Position numbers and translations under genes: made by a program
In this document: positions 15,744 to 24,688 of the stretch, piece by piece
How the letters are laid out: every line of letters starts with the position of its first letter
How positions within the stretch are numbered: the stretch's first letter is position 1
Assembly: GCA_035301265.1 (NCBI GenBank)
Contig: DATGUP010000012.1
Location: forward strand, 1 to 64,000
Source: DATGUP01 sp035301265
GTDB taxonomy: Bacteria > Bacillota > Bacilli > Bacillales > Amphibacillaceae
Reading direction: 5' to 3'
DNA: 64,000 bases
Notes under the pieces: model-generated
What the model was told of the DNA's origin: nothing
Seen by the model: only the letters and a program-made list of their open reading frames with translations
Databases searched by the model: none

Positions 15744-16490
15744 TCACTCATGATAGAACACTTCCCATAAGTAAAGCCCTTGTGGCGGTACGGTTGCACC
15801 GGCTAGGCGTCGATCTTTTTTAGCAAACAGCTCCGGGATATCAGAAGGAATTTGTTCCCCCCGACCTATATCAAGGAGATGACCAACAAGAATGCGCACC
15901 ATATGGTATAAAAATCCATCCCCGCAAAAGATAAAGGCTAAGCCGTCAGACGTCTGTTCACAACGCGCTTGATAAAGGGTGCGCACCCGACTTCCCTTAA
16001 CCGAGGCTTTAGCTGAGGAAAATGTGGTAAAATCATGCGTACCTTCCAAATAACGGCACGCCGTTTTTATAGCTTCCAAGTCCAATTCGTATGGAAAATG
16101 GTAGACGTAATGCCGCAAAAACACATCTGGCTCGGTTTCTTGTCGGATGAAATAACGGTATTCTTTAGCAAAAGCATCAAAGCGGGCGTGAAACGTATCG
16201 GAAACACGCTCTACACATTTAATATAAATATCATCTGGCAGAAGCGAGTTTAGCGCTTTTTGCCAATTTGGTTCGGGAATCTCAAGCGACGTATCAAAAT
16301 GAAACACCTGCGACTTGGCATGAACCCCTTTATCCGTTCGACCGGATGCGGCGGTCTGAATAGGGCGACCTTTATGGATTTGAGCAAGTGCTTTTTCCAC
16401 TTCTCCTTGGACTGTGCGTTTTCCGAATTGAATCTGGTAACCGGAAAAATGCGCACCGTCATAACTCATCGTACACTTTAACCGTGCCAA
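15744..16490 (-). CDS. truA: tRNA pseudouridine(38-40) synthase TruA
   Basis: 248 residues, normal length. The catalytic aspartate is Asp53 in ASGRTDKGVHA; YDGAHFSGYQIQ near the start and the C-terminal FLYHMVRILVG helix are further TruA signatures. It isomerises U38-U40 in the anticodon stem-loop of many tRNAs. It follows ecfT by 18 bases in the B. subtilis order ecfA1-ecfA2-ecfT-truA. Confidence 0.97.
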   Translation of the reverse strand: MARLKCTMSYDGAHFSGYQIQFGKRTVQGEVEKALAQIHKGRPIQTAASGRTDKGVHAKSQVFHFDTSLEIPEPNWQKALNSLLPDDIYIKCVERVSDTFHARFDAFAKEYRYFIRQETEPDVFLRHYVYHFPYELDLEAIKTACRYLEGTHDFTTFSSAKASVKGSRVRTLYQARCEQTSDGLAFIFCGDGFLYHMVRILVGHLLDIGRGEQIPSDIPELFAKKDRRLAGATVPPQGLYLWEVFYHE

Positions 16491-16508
16491 GTGAGCCTGA
16501 CCCCTTTC

Positions 16509-17312
16509 CTATGCATAATGGCGGGTAAGAAGCAATCCGAGCACAACGAGAGTAAATAAACCAAGTGCAAGCCAGTCGCATTTTTGAATTTTTAACATGC
16601 GCAGTTTTGTCCGGCCTTCCCCACCGTGATAACCACGTGCTTCCATCGCCATCGCTAGCTCTTCTGCGCGCTTAAAAGAACTGACAAACAGCGGAACTAA
16701 TAGCGGTACAATGGCTTTGAGGCGTTCTTTTACAGGACCTGTCCGAAAGTCAACGCCGCGTGAGGCTTGGGCTTTGGAGATTTTCTCTGCCTCTTGCATG
16801 AGCGTCGGGATGAATCGAAGCGATATCGACATCATAAGCGCGAGCTCATGTACCGGGAACTTGATCTTTTGTAAAGGAGCAAGCATATCCTCGATCGCAT
16901 CGGTGATTTCGATCGGTGTCGTTGTCAATGTCAAAAGCGACGTCACGAGAATCAATAGAAAAAAACGCAGTGAAATCGCCAACCCCTTGATGAGCCCGTC
17001 TAGATGAATGCTGAATGTAAAAATCTCCAAAAGAACAGGCCCTTCTTTTGTAACCAATAAATGCAAAATAAACGTAAAGCCGATTAAAAACCATACCGGC
17101 ATCAGTCCTTTGAATATAAACCGGAGCGGAATACGCGTAGCAAATGTCGCTGCCAATGCGAAAACCGTTATGATAGCATAGCTGGCCAGCGAATTAGCTA
17201 AGAAGACGATCAAAATAAACACAAAAATAACGGTCATTTTCGTACGCGGATCTAGCCGGTGGATCAACGATACTCCTGGAACATACTGTCCGATGATCAA
17301 CGTGTTGTTCAT
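16509..17312 (-). CDS. ecfT: EcfT, energy-coupling factor transmembrane protein
   Basis: About 267 residues with five or six transmembrane helices. The two cytoplasmic Ala-Arg-Gly coupling motifs are seen as AQASRGVDFR and AMEARGYHGG; these dock the ATPases. EcfT, EcfA1 and EcfA2 form the shared module of group II ECF transporters, which import vitamins and metals with interchangeable S components encoded elsewhere. The ATG at 17312 overlaps the ecfA2 end by four bases; an ATG four codons upstream (17324) sits directly against AAGGG and is less likely. Confidence 0.95.
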   Translation of the reverse strand: MNNTLIIGQYVPGVSLIHRLDPRTKMTVIFVFILIVFLANSLASYAIITVFALAATFATRIPLRFIFKGLMPVWFLIGFTFILHLLVTKEGPVLLEIFTFSIHLDGLIKGLAISLRFFLLILVTSLLTLTTTPIEITDAIEDMLAPLQKIKFPVHELALMMSISLRFIPTLMQEAEKISKAQASRGVDFRTGPVKERLKAIVPLLVPLFVSSFKRAEELAMAMEARGYHGGEGRTKLRMLKIQKCDWLALGLFTLVVLGLLLTRHYA

Positions 17313-18178
17313 AAAGGAGCACATCCCTTGATAATACGCTGAATTGAGCGGGCAATATCTGGTATATCTTGTCGGTTGTAAGGGATGGATTGCCCAAATT
17401 TTTGTTCAAAACGTTGAAGAAACCGAATCACTTCCGGTACATCAAGCTGTACCTTTGTCAAGGTATCTTCACGCGTCAAAACATCTTCAGGCAAACCTTC
17501 CATATATTTTCTTCCGTTATTCAAAATGATAACATGATCAGCGTATTTCAAAGCATCTTCCATGCTATGTGTCACTAAAATCGTTGTCATGTTTTCAGCA
17601 TGATGCAATTTGTAAAACATGTCCATGATTTCTTTTTGTCCGCGCGGATCAAGACCTGCAGTCGGTTCATCTAACACTATCACCTCGGGATTGACCGCCA
17701 ATACCCCTGCAATTGCGACCCGACGCATTTGGCCTCCGCTCAGTTCAAACGGCGAACGCTCGAGTAGTTCCTCAGACAAACCAACGAGCGGAAGAATGCG
17801 TTGCATCCGATGATCGATTTCCACCTGACTAACACCGAAATTTTCTGGACCGAAAGCGATGTCTTTAGCGACTGTTTCTGCAAACAACTGGTGCTCTGGA
17901 TATTGAAAGACAATGCCAACACGGCTGCGCAGCTCTTTCATATCTTTTGGTTTTTTATCAGGTGTGATGTGAAATCTTCCAACGGTGACCTCGCCTGCTG
18001 TTGGGGTTATCAGTCCGTTCAAATGCTGGATGAGCGTTGATTTTCCCGAACCGGTGTGACCGATGATAGCGACGAATGAACCCGATGAAACGCGAAAGGA
18101 TAAATCCACAAGCGCTTTGTGGGCAAAAGGAGTACCAGGCTGATATACATACGTTACGTTTTCGAATATAATGTCCAT
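17309..18178 (-). CDS. ecfA2: EcfA2, energy-coupling factor ATPase
   Basis: 289-residue ABC ATPase. Walker A GHTGSGKST (40-48), Q-loop FQYPEHQLF, signature LSGGQ (146-150), Walker B VIVLDE (166-171) and the H-loop in LVTHSMED are intact. It overlaps the 3' end of ecfA1 by 25 bases and ecfT follows with a four-base overlap, so the three subunits are probably translationally coupled. Confidence 0.96.
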   Translation of the reverse strand: MDIIFENVTYVYQPGTPFAHKALVDLSFRVSSGSFVAIIGHTGSGKSTLIQHLNGLITPTAGEVTVGRFHITPDKKPKDMKELRSRVGIVFQYPEHQLFAETVAKDIAFGPENFGVSQVEIDHRMQRILPLVGLSEELLERSPFELSGGQMRRVAIAGVLAVNPEVIVLDEPTAGLDPRGQKEIMDMFYKLHHAENMTTILVTHSMEDALKYADHVIILNNGRKYMEGLPEDVLTREDTLTKVQLDVPEVIRFLQRFEQKFGQSIPYNRQDIPDIARSIQRIIKGCAPL

Positions 18179-18993
18179 AATTCCTCCAACAATTCATCAT
18201 GGTTTAACGGTTCTTTTGTAAAAGAAATGCCTACTTTCTTCAATTCATCAGCCAAAAGAGTGATAAACGGTACATCCAGCCCAATTTGTTGCAATTCATT
18301 CTTTTTATTAAAAATGTCTCTCGGTGTTGCATCGTCCCAGATTTTTCCTTCATTCAACACGATCACCCGATCGGCTTGTACAATTTCGTGTAAATCGTGT
18401 GTAATGATAACAAGTGATAGCACTTGTTCTTCCTGCAGGCGGGATATAGTTTGCATTATTTCGTTGCGCCCGTTTGGATCAAGCATGGCAGTCGCTTCAT
18501 CGAGTATCATAACCTTAGGGGAAACGGCCAAAACGCCGGCAATGGCCACACGCTGCTTTTGCCCACCTGATAGTCGATGCGGCTCAGCTAGTTGATAGTC
18601 TTTCATTCCGACTGCTGTCAATGAATGCTCAACTCGCTTGATCATGACATCGCGCGAAACGCCGCGATTTTCCATTCCAAATGCTACATCATCTTGTACA
18701 GTTGTGCCGACAAATTGATTATCAGGGTTTTGAAATACCATGCCGACATCTTGGCGGATCTCCCTAATCGACTCCTCACAAACCAATCGCCCATCGATTA
18801 TAATTTCCCCTTTTTGAGGAAATTGCAAGCCGTTCATCAGTTTTGCAATCGTCGATTTGCCCGATCCGTTATGGCCGATAATGGCTACCGATTCATTCTC
18901 ACCAATAGTGAACGAACAATCATCAAGCACCCAGGGCCCGTCTTCACTGTACCGAAACGATACATTTCTAAACTCGACCAATCTTCTACACAT
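18154..18993 (-). CDS. ecfA1: EcfA1, energy-coupling factor ATPase
   Basis: 279-residue ABC ATPase. Walker A GHNGSGKST (40-48), Q-loop FQNPDNQFVGTTVQDDVAFG, signature LSGGQ (141-145) and Walker B VMILDE (161-166), followed by the EcfA1-typical ATAMLDP in place of PTAGLDP. It forms the heterodimer with EcfA2 that drives EcfT. First gene of ecfA1-ecfA2-ecfT-truA. Confidence 0.96.
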   Translation of the reverse strand: MCRRLVEFRNVSFRYSEDGPWVLDDCSFTIGENESVAIIGHNGSGKSTIAKLMNGLQFPQKGEIIIDGRLVCEESIREIRQDVGMVFQNPDNQFVGTTVQDDVAFGMENRGVSRDVMIKRVEHSLTAVGMKDYQLAEPHRLSGGQKQRVAIAGVLAVSPKVMILDEATAMLDPNGRNEIMQTISRLQEEQVLSLVIITHDLHEIVQADRVIVLNEGKIWDDATPRDIFNKKNELQQIGLDVPFITLLADELKKVGISFTKEPLNHDELLEELWTLYSKT

Positions 18994-19053
18994 ATTCAGC
19001 CGCCTCCCCTCTTCTCAGCTAAACGGCCAAGGGTGGGATCTTTTACTAGGTTG

Positions 19054-19081
19054 ATTATAACAAAAAAGGGCTTGGAGTCAC
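19054..19081 (-). promoter_or_regulatory. Candidate promoter of the ecf operon
   Basis: GTGACT (19076-19081), a 16-base spacer and a perfect TATAAT (19054-19059) on the minus strand. It overlaps the rplQ terminator, so ecfA1 could be expressed after the ribosomal operon ends. Confidence 0.5.
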
Positions 19082-19111
19082 CTCATCTTAGAGATTGGAG
19101 TCCTGCCCTTT
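19056..19111 (-). terminator. Terminator of the S10-spc-alpha supercluster
   Basis: AAAGGGC (19105-19111 read on minus) pairs with GCCCTTT (19065-19071) and is followed by TTTTTTG on the minus strand (19061-19067). The loop is long and contains further short complementarity. Confidence 0.75.
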
Positions 19112-19124
19112 AAACATGCATTCA

Positions 19125-19478
19125 TTATAAAAGTTCGATAACCGCCATACGTGCACCATCACCGCGGCGAGGGCCAAGTTTTAATACACGAGTGTAACCG
19201 CCTTGTCGGTCTTCATAGCGTGCAGCAATTTCATTGAAAAGTTTTTGGATGGCGCTATCGTCTTCGTTGGCTTCTTTGTTGTATAAAAATGCTGCAGCTT
19301 GACGCCGTGCATGAAGATCACCGCGTTTAGCCAATGTGATCATTTTTTCTACTGCCGATTTGAGTTCTTTTGCTTTTGCTTCAGTTGTTTCTATTCGTTC
19401 ATGAATAATTAAATCGGTAGTAAGGTTGCGAATCAGTGCCATACGTGCATCAGTTTTACGCCCTAGTTTTCTAGCCAT
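19125..19478 (-). CDS. rplQ: 50S ribosomal protein L17
   Basis: 117 residues (bL17, short bacillar form). The N-terminus MARKLGRKTDARMALIRNL and the ending GDGARMAVIELL are typical. GGGAGG precedes the ATG at 19478; a farther upstream frame would run into the rpoA coding region. It is the last gene of the alpha operon. Confidence 0.97.
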   Translation of the reverse strand: MARKLGRKTDARMALIRNLTTDLIIHERIETTEAKAKELKSAVEKMITLAKRGDLHARRQAAAFLYNKEANEDDSAIQKLFNEIAARYEDRQGGYTRVLKLGPRRGDGARMAVIELL

Positions 19479-19512
19479 GGACGATCCCTCCCTTTCGAGT
19501 TTTCTTAGGTGA

Positions 19513-20457
19513 TTAGTCGTCGCTGCGCAAGCTGAGACCAAGTTCGTCTAGTTTTGATTTAACTTCCGCTAATGATTTTTTACCGAGGTTGCGTACTTTC
19601 ATCATGTCTGCTTCGGTTTTATTGGTCAATTCTTGAACGGTATTAATTCCAGCGCGTTTCAAGCAGTTGTAAGACCTGACGGATAGATCAAGTTCCTCGA
19701 TCGTCATCTCCATCACTTTTTCTTTTTGATCTTCCTCTTTTTCTACCATAACTTCGACGTCTTGTGCTTCTTCCGTTAATCCAACAAAAATATTCAAGTG
19801 CTCTGTGAATACTTTTGCACCAAGTGAAACGGCTTCTTCAGGGCGAATGCTGCCATCTGTCCATACATCCATCGTCAGTTTGTCGAAGTTGGTAATCTGG
19901 CCGACTCGCGTGTTTTCCACTTGGTATGCGACACGTTCAACCGGTGTAAAAATCGAATCGACCGGTATAACACCGATAGCCTGATCATCCCGCTTGTTTG
20001 CATCAGCAGGCCGGTAGCCTCGTCCGCGCTCAGCCGTAATTTTCATATGCAAACTGCCATTTTCGTTCAATGATGCAATGTGGAGATCCGGATTCAACAC
20101 TTCGACATCACTGTCATAAATAAGATCCGCGGCGGTTACTTCACCTTCACCCTGGACATCGATTTCCATCGTCTTCTCCTCATCGGAGTATATTTTCAAA
20201 GCCAACTTTTTTAAATTCAAAATGATGGTTGTCACATCTTCTACAACTCCATCAATGGTTGAGAATTCGTGCATGACCCCTTCAATTTGTACCGACGTTA
20301 CAGCAGCACCCGGAAGTGAGGATAGCAGGATACGACGCAAGGAGTTTCCCAGGGTTGTACCATATCCACGTTCAAGCGGTTCGATGACGAATTTTCCAAA
20401 TGTCGCATCATCGCTGATCTCAACCGTTTCAATTTTCGGCTTTTCAATTTCGATCAT
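19513..20457 (-). CDS. rpoA: RNA polymerase alpha subunit
   Basis: 314 residues. The N-terminal assembly domain has GYGTTLGNSLRRILLSSLPG, the linker (about 230-245) is acidic, and the C-terminal domain has the paired helix-hairpin-helix elements (SVRSYNCLKRAGI, MMKVRNLGKKSLAEVKSKL) that contact UP elements and activators. AAGGAGGG precedes the ATG. It is separated from rpsK by a 211-base leader with stable hairpins. Confidence 0.99.
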   Translation of the reverse strand: MIEIEKPKIETVEISDDATFGKFVIEPLERGYGTTLGNSLRRILLSSLPGAAVTSVQIEGVMHEFSTIDGVVEDVTTIILNLKKLALKIYSDEEKTMEIDVQGEGEVTAADLIYDSDVEVLNPDLHIASLNENGSLHMKITAERGRGYRPADANKRDDQAIGVIPVDSIFTPVERVAYQVENTRVGQITNFDKLTMDVWTDGSIRPEEAVSLGAKVFTEHLNIFVGLTEEAQDVEVMVEKEEDQKEKVMEMTIEELDLSVRSYNCLKRAGINTVQELTNKTEADMMKVRNLGKKSLAEVKSKLDELGLSLRSDD

Positions 20458-20499
20458 TCAACAAAACCCTCCTTAGAAACGTCGAAACCCCGATTAGAC

Positions 20500-20571
20500 T
20501 CTATTTGTCTAACCGAAATTCCCCAAATAGACAGATGACGCACCAATCTTGCGTATGCGAGTCGTGACTCG
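20500..20571 (-). promoter_or_regulatory. Structured leader upstream of rpoA
   Basis: Two hairpins lie in the 211-base rpsK-rpoA gap. The 8-bp stem TCTATTTG/CAAATAGA (20500-20507 with 20524-20531) and the tight stem CGAGT-cgtg-ACTCG (20558-20571) are both perfect. Neither is followed by a U-tract. They may set rpoA stoichiometry through RNA processing or stability, which is inferred. Confidence 0.5.
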
Positions 20572-20668
20572 TGCTGTTTAACCATTTATTTTTGAAATCT
20601 ATAAACGTCATACGTTCAGCCATTGTCATTCATTATAGACAGGGTGACACATTCTCATACAAGTTGCG

Positions 20669-21067
20669 TTATACACGACGACGTTTAGGTGGACGGCAAC
20701 CGTTGTGGGGAACAGGCGTTACATCTCGAATAGCGGTCACTTCCAGACCAGCAGCCTGTAACGAGCGAATCGCTGATTCACGTCCTGCACCGGGTCCTTT
20801 AACCGTAACTTCCAATGATTTCATACCGTCTTCCATAGCCGATTTTGCCGCTGCTTCGGCAGCCATTTGTGCGGCGAAAGGGGTTGATTTACGCGAGCCT
20901 TTAAATCCGAGTGCACCTGCCGAGCTCCAGCCGATAACATTACCTTGGACATCTGTAATGGTGACGATTGTATTGTTGAATGTGGAACGAATATGGGCAA
21001 TACCTGTATCAACGTGTTTTTTTACACGACGTTTACGTGCCGCTGCGTTTCTCGTTTTACGTGCCAT
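20669..21067 (-). CDS. rpsK: 30S ribosomal protein S11
   Basis: 132 residues (uS11). The GIAHIRSTFNNTIVTITD segment and C-terminal TPVPHNGCRPPKRRRV are diagnostic; the NGC sequence lies in the platform region near 16S h23/h24. It follows rpsM after 22 bases. Confidence 0.98.
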   Translation of the reverse strand: MARKTRNAAARKRRVKKHVDTGIAHIRSTFNNTIVTITDVQGNVIGWSSAGALGFKGSRKSTPFAAQMAAEAAAKSAMEDGMKSLEVTVKGPGAGRESAIRSLQAAGLEVTAIRDVTPVPHNGCRPPKRRRV

Positions 21068-21089
21068 AGGTTAGTCTACCTCCTTTTTG

Positions 21090-21455
21090 TTAGTCTTTCT
21101 TTCCAGCGATTGCCTGACGCGGGCCTTTGCGCGTGCGCGCGTTCGTTTTTGTTTTCTGCCCTCTGACCGGTAATCCGCGGCGATGACGCATGCCTCGGTA
21201 CGAACCGATTTCGATCAATCGTTTGATATTAAGCGAATGTTCACGGCGAAGGTCACCTTCGATCGTCACATTGTTGACTTCACGGCGGATGTTGTTCAAT
21301 TCCTCTTCTGTTAAATCGCGCACACGGGTATCCTCGGAAACGCCCGCTTCTTTAAGAATCTTCTGTGCTGTAGATTTTCCGATTCCGTAAATATACGTCA
21401 GGGAAATGACAACACGTTTATCACGCGGAATATCGATACCTGCTATACGTGCCAT
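21090..21455 (-). CDS. rpsM: 30S ribosomal protein S13
   Basis: 121 residues (uS13). It starts MARIAGIDIPRDKRV and ends with the basic tail KTNARTRKGPRQAIAGKKD that touches the P-site tRNA. The ATG at 21455 has AGGAGG seven bases upstream; a GTG two codons earlier falls within the spacing and is less likely. Confidence 0.98.
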   Translation of the reverse strand: MARIAGIDIPRDKRVVISLTYIYGIGKSTAQKILKEAGVSEDTRVRDLTEEELNNIRREVNNVTIEGDLRREHSLNIKRLIEIGSYRGMRHRRGLPVRGQKTKTNARTRKGPRQAIAGKKD

Positions 21456-21474
21456 GATCACACCTCCTATTGAT

Positions 21475-21588
21475 TTATCCTTGTTTTTGTTTGTGTTTTG
21501 GATTTTCGCAAATCACCATAACTTTGCCTTTTCGTTTGATGACTTTGCATTTTTCACAAATCGGCTTCACTGATGCTCTTACTTTCAT
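21475..21588 (-). CDS. rpmJ: 50S ribosomal protein L36
   Basis: 37 residues, [20 protein letters not shown] followed by a basic end with [11 protein letters not shown]. The zinc-binding C-x2-C...C-x4-H pattern is intact, so this is the zinc-type bL36. AAGGAGG lies 8 bases before the ATG. It sits between infA and rpsM as in all Bacilli. Confidence 0.98.
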
Positions 21589-21621
21589 CGCTTTTACCTC
21601 CTTCTATATCGGAGCTCGCTT

Positions 21622-21840
21622 CTATTTATAACGGTACGTAATCCGGCCTTTTGTTAAGTCATACGGTGACAATTCTACCGTTACTTTGTCACCCGGCAAT
21701 ATGCGGATGAAATGCATGCGAATTTTTCCGGAAACATGCGCAAGAATAGTATGGCCATTTTCGAGTTCCACATTGAACATGGCATTTGGCAATGTTTCCG
21801 TCACGGTTCCTTCCATTTCAATGACATCATCTTTCGCCAT
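21622..21840 (-). CDS. infA: Translation initiation factor IF-1
   Basis: 72 residues, a single S1/OB-fold domain beginning MAKDDVIEMEGTVTE and ending with the DLTKGRITYRYK motif of bacterial IF-1. It binds the 30S A site. Its start overlaps the end of the KOW-protein gene by 14 bases, which indicates coupling. Confidence 0.98.
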   Translation of the reverse strand: MAKDDVIEMEGTVTETLPNAMFNVELENGHTILAHVSGKIRMHFIRILPGDKVTVELSPYDLTKGRITYRYK

Positions 21841-22153
21841 CGCGTTGGTCTCCCTTCCTATAATCAGTCACCATTTCATTTGTAAACTTAGCAATCGCAT
21901 AACGCAGTTTGCCATTCGTGACACGACCAGTTTCTAGAAGACTCTTCCGGACATCCGGAGAAATATAATCCATGACTTCAATATGACGCAGATTCTTTTT
22001 CTTCGGCCGATCGTATTTTCGCTTTTCACCATCGGCAAGCAACACATGACGATGATCCAGTTGACCTATGACAACAGCGTATTGATCTTTTTCACGACCT
22101 CGCATAATCCGAACAATCTGCCCTATTTGCGGAACTGAATCAGCTTCTTCCAA
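21827..22153 (-). CDS. KOW-domain RNA-binding protein (L14e/L6e/L27e-like)
   Basis: About 108 residues. The N-terminal KOW motif (IGQIVRIMRGREKDQYAVVI) resembles eukaryotic and archaeal L14e-type proteins; such a gene lies directly before infA in B. subtilis and relatives. The rest is basic and predicted to bind RNA, exact role unknown. The TTG at 22153 has AAGGTGA five bases upstream; a GTG at 22162 is the alternative. In B. subtilis map precedes this gene; here adk does. Confidence 0.85.
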   Translation of the reverse strand: MEEADSVPQIGQIVRIMRGREKDQYAVVIGQLDHRHVLLADGEKRKYDRPKKKNLRHIEVMDYISPDVRKSLLETGRVTNGKLRYAIAKFTNEMVTDYRKGDQRDGER

Positions 22154-22250
22154 AACGATCACCTTCGTTCAGGTTTATTCCTATTTCATGTTTAACAAAG
22201 TCGTGATATATATTATAACGTTTTGGACAAGGATTTTCATCCATCCAGTG

Positions 22251-22895
22251 TCAAGCGTTCATTTTCGACTGGATTTCCCGAAATACATCATCGATCGCTT
22301 GATCACCATTGACTATGACAAGACAGTCTTGTTTACGATAAAAATCAAGGAGTGGTTTTGTCTCTTCAATATTAACGTCCAACCGATTTTTGACGGTTTC
22401 CAGCTTGTCATCATCCCGCTGAATCAGTTCAGAACCATCTGCATCACAATGTCCTTCTTGTGCAGGTGGATTGTAAATGATGTGGTACGCTCGGCCGCAT
22501 GTCGGACAAACTCGGCGACCTGTCAGCCGTTCCACAAGTTTTTCCTCCGGCACATCGATATACAAAACATTATCGATGTTTTTGCCCATGTCTAGAAGCA
22601 GATCTTGCAAGGCTTCTGCCTGAGCGATCGTTCGCGGAAAGCCATCGAGAAGGAATCCGTTGCGGCAATCATCTTTTGCCAACCGTTCCTTCACAATTCC
22701 AACTGTCACTTCATCAGGAACAAGCGCACCTTGATCCATATATGCTTTTGCCTTTTTACCAAGTTCAGTTCCTTCTTTAATTGCAGAACGGAATATATCA
22801 CCTGTTGAAATATGAGGGATATGGTATGTTTCGTTTATTTTTTCTGCCTGTGTTCCTTTTCCGGCACCAGGAAGTCCCATCAAAATTAAATTCAT
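22251..22895 (-). CDS. adk: Adenylate kinase
   Basis: 214 residues, the long-form adenylate kinase. P-loop GLPGAGKGT (7-15); NMP-binding TGDIFR; a LID with the zinc set Cys130, Cys133, Cys150 and Asp153 as in the Bacillus enzyme. It converts AMP + ATP to 2 ADP. It follows secY after 29 bases. The expected neighbour map is absent: the next gene on this strand is the KOW protein 97 bases on. Confidence 0.98.
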   Translation of the reverse strand: MNLILMGLPGAGKGTQAEKINETYHIPHISTGDIFRSAIKEGTELGKKAKAYMDQGALVPDEVTVGIVKERLAKDDCRNGFLLDGFPRTIAQAEALQDLLLDMGKNIDNVLYIDVPEEKLVERLTGRRVCPTCGRAYHIIYNPPAQEGHCDADGSELIQRDDDKLETVKNRLDVNIEETKPLLDFYRKQDCLVIVNGDQAIDDVFREIQSKMNA

Positions 22896-22924
22896 TTTTT
22901 TCCCTCGCTCTCATTGGCAGATGT

Positions 22925-24217
22925 TTACTTAATAAACCCTCGATAGTGACGTTTCACCAACTGACCTTCCAGCTGTTTCATCGTTTGCAGCGCCACACCG
23001 ACGACAATCAAGAGACTTGTGCCTCCGATTTGCACAGCACTTGGCAAATCCGCCAACGTACCTAATATAATCGGCAAAACGGAAACAACGGCCAAAAATA
23101 TCGACCCGACAAACGTGAGACGATACATGACACGTGTCAGATACGTTTCCGTATTTCTTCCAGGACGGATGCCTGGAATGTAGCCGCCTTGTTTTTGCAG
23201 ATTTTCTGCCATTTGTTCTGGGTTCACCTGAACAAACGTATAGAAATACGTAAAGGCGATAATCAGGCCGATGTAGATCACCATGCCCACCGGTTCGGTG
23301 TAGTCAAAGATTCTTTCGATGATCTCGGCTACTCTATTTCCTTCGAAAAATCCTGCGATCGTTCGCGGTGCCATAATAAATGCGACCGCAAAAATGACCG
23401 GGATGACACCAGCAGCATTGACTTTCAACGGCAAATGAGTTGAATGACCACCGACAGGCGAACGGTTTACGAGTTTTTTAGCATACTGGATCGGTATTTT
23501 TCTCAGCGCCTGCTGAATGTAGATGACACCGACCGTGACAGCTACAACGACGAGCGCGATCAAAACAACTGTCACAATATTGATAAACAATTCATCACCG
23601 GGGTTGATAAAATACTCGGCGTACAACTGTTTAACACCTTCCGGAACGGCGGCGACAATACCGGCAAAAATCAAAATGGAAATGCCGTTACCGACCCCAT
23701 TGGCTGTTATCTGTTCACCGAGCCACATAAGAAATGCCGTTCCGCTCGTTAAAACGATGGCGATGACTAAAAATGTTAACACACCCGGATTGTTGATCAA
23801 TTGACCACCCGCCATCGCATTAAACCCTATGGACATAGCTATGGCTTGCACAAAGGCGAGCACGACGGTTCCATAACGCGTTACTTGGGCTAATTTCTTG
23901 CGCCCCATTTCTCCTTGTTTTTTCCATTCGGCAAACTTTGGTACGACATCCATTTGCAAAAGCTGCATGATGATCGAAGCTGTAATGTAGGGCATAATGC
24001 CCATAGCAAAGATGGAAAAGTTTTTCAATGCCCCGCCACCGAAAGTGTTTAAAAAGCCGAATACGTTTTGCTGATTCATGAAGTCAATCGCTTCTTTGTT
24101 TGTATAAGGTACAGGAATAAATGTACCTAAACGGAACACGATGAGCATCGCCAATGTAAACAATATTTTTTTCCGAATATCAGCTACACGCACAAAATTG
24201 GAGATCGTACGGAACAT
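22925..24217 (-). CDS. secY: Protein translocase subunit SecY
   Basis: 430 residues, ten transmembrane helices, the channel of the Sec translocon with SecE (encoded at 50291) and SecG. The FGFLNTFGGGALKNFSIFAMGIMPYITASI plug/TM2 region and the cytoplasmic PGIRPGRNTETYL loop that contacts SecA are present. The first codon overlaps the rplO stop (TAATG). Confidence 0.98.
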   Translation of the reverse strand: MFRTISNFVRVADIRKKILFTLAMLIVFRLGTFIPVPYTNKEAIDFMNQQNVFGFLNTFGGGALKNFSIFAMGIMPYITASIIMQLLQMDVVPKFAEWKKQGEMGRKKLAQVTRYGTVVLAFVQAIAMSIGFNAMAGGQLINNPGVLTFLVIAIVLTSGTAFLMWLGEQITANGVGNGISILIFAGIVAAVPEGVKQLYAEYFINPGDELFINIVTVVLIALVVVAVTVGVIYIQQALRKIPIQYAKKLVNRSPVGGHSTHLPLKVNAAGVIPVIFAVAFIMAPRTIAGFFEGNRVAEIIERIFDYTEPVGMVIYIGLIIAFTYFYTFVQVNPEQMAENLQKQGGYIPGIRPGRNTETYLTRVMYRLTFVGSIFLAVVSVLPIILGTLADLPSAVQIGGTSLLIVVGVALQTMKQLEGQLVKRHYRGFIK

Positions 24218-24657
24218 TAAATCACCTCGGCTTTTCCGCCAGCTGCTTCGATAGCCTCCCGTGCTGAAGCAGAAAACTTATGTGCTTTGACCGTCAGTTT
24301 CTTTTCGAGCTTGCCGTTGCCAAGCACTTTAATACCGGATTTAAGCTTTGACACAACGCGTTCTTCAAGTAATAACTCAGGTGTCACTTCTGTACCATCT
24401 GCAAATCGATTGAGTTTATCCACATTCACAATGGCAAATTCCTTACGATGAACGTTAGTAAAACCTCGCTTAGGCAAACGTTGGAAAAGCGGCATTTGAC
24501 CGCCTTCGAATCCGACACGTGTCCCGCGTCCTGACCGCGCTTTTTGCCCTTTGTGTCCTCTTCCGGATGTTTTTCCACTTCCCGATGACATGCCACGGCC
24601 GACGCGATTTCGTTTCTTGCGCGTCCCTTCTGCTGCTTTTAATTCGTGAAGTTTCAT
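24217..24657 (-). CDS. rplO: 50S ribosomal protein L15
   Basis: 146 residues (uL15). The basic glycine-rich N-terminal arm (GRGMSSGSGKTSGRGHKGQKAR) threads into 23S rRNA, and the globular end has the L18e/L15 fold. GGAGGAGG precedes the ATG. Its stop overlaps the secY start. Confidence 0.98.
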   Translation of the reverse strand: MKLHELKAAEGTRKKRNRVGRGMSSGSGKTSGRGHKGQKARSGRGTRVGFEGGQMPLFQRLPKRGFTNVHRKEFAIVNVDKLNRFADGTEVTPELLLEERVVSKLKSGIKVLGNGKLEKKLTVKAHKFSASAREAIEAAGGKAEVI

Positions 24658-24688
24658 GTGAGCACCTCCTCCTTGCGCTATGTTAGAT

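Noticed and set aside
20571..21074. Plus-strand open frame of 167 codons opposite rpsK
   Set aside because: Antisense shadow of the highly conserved S11 gene.
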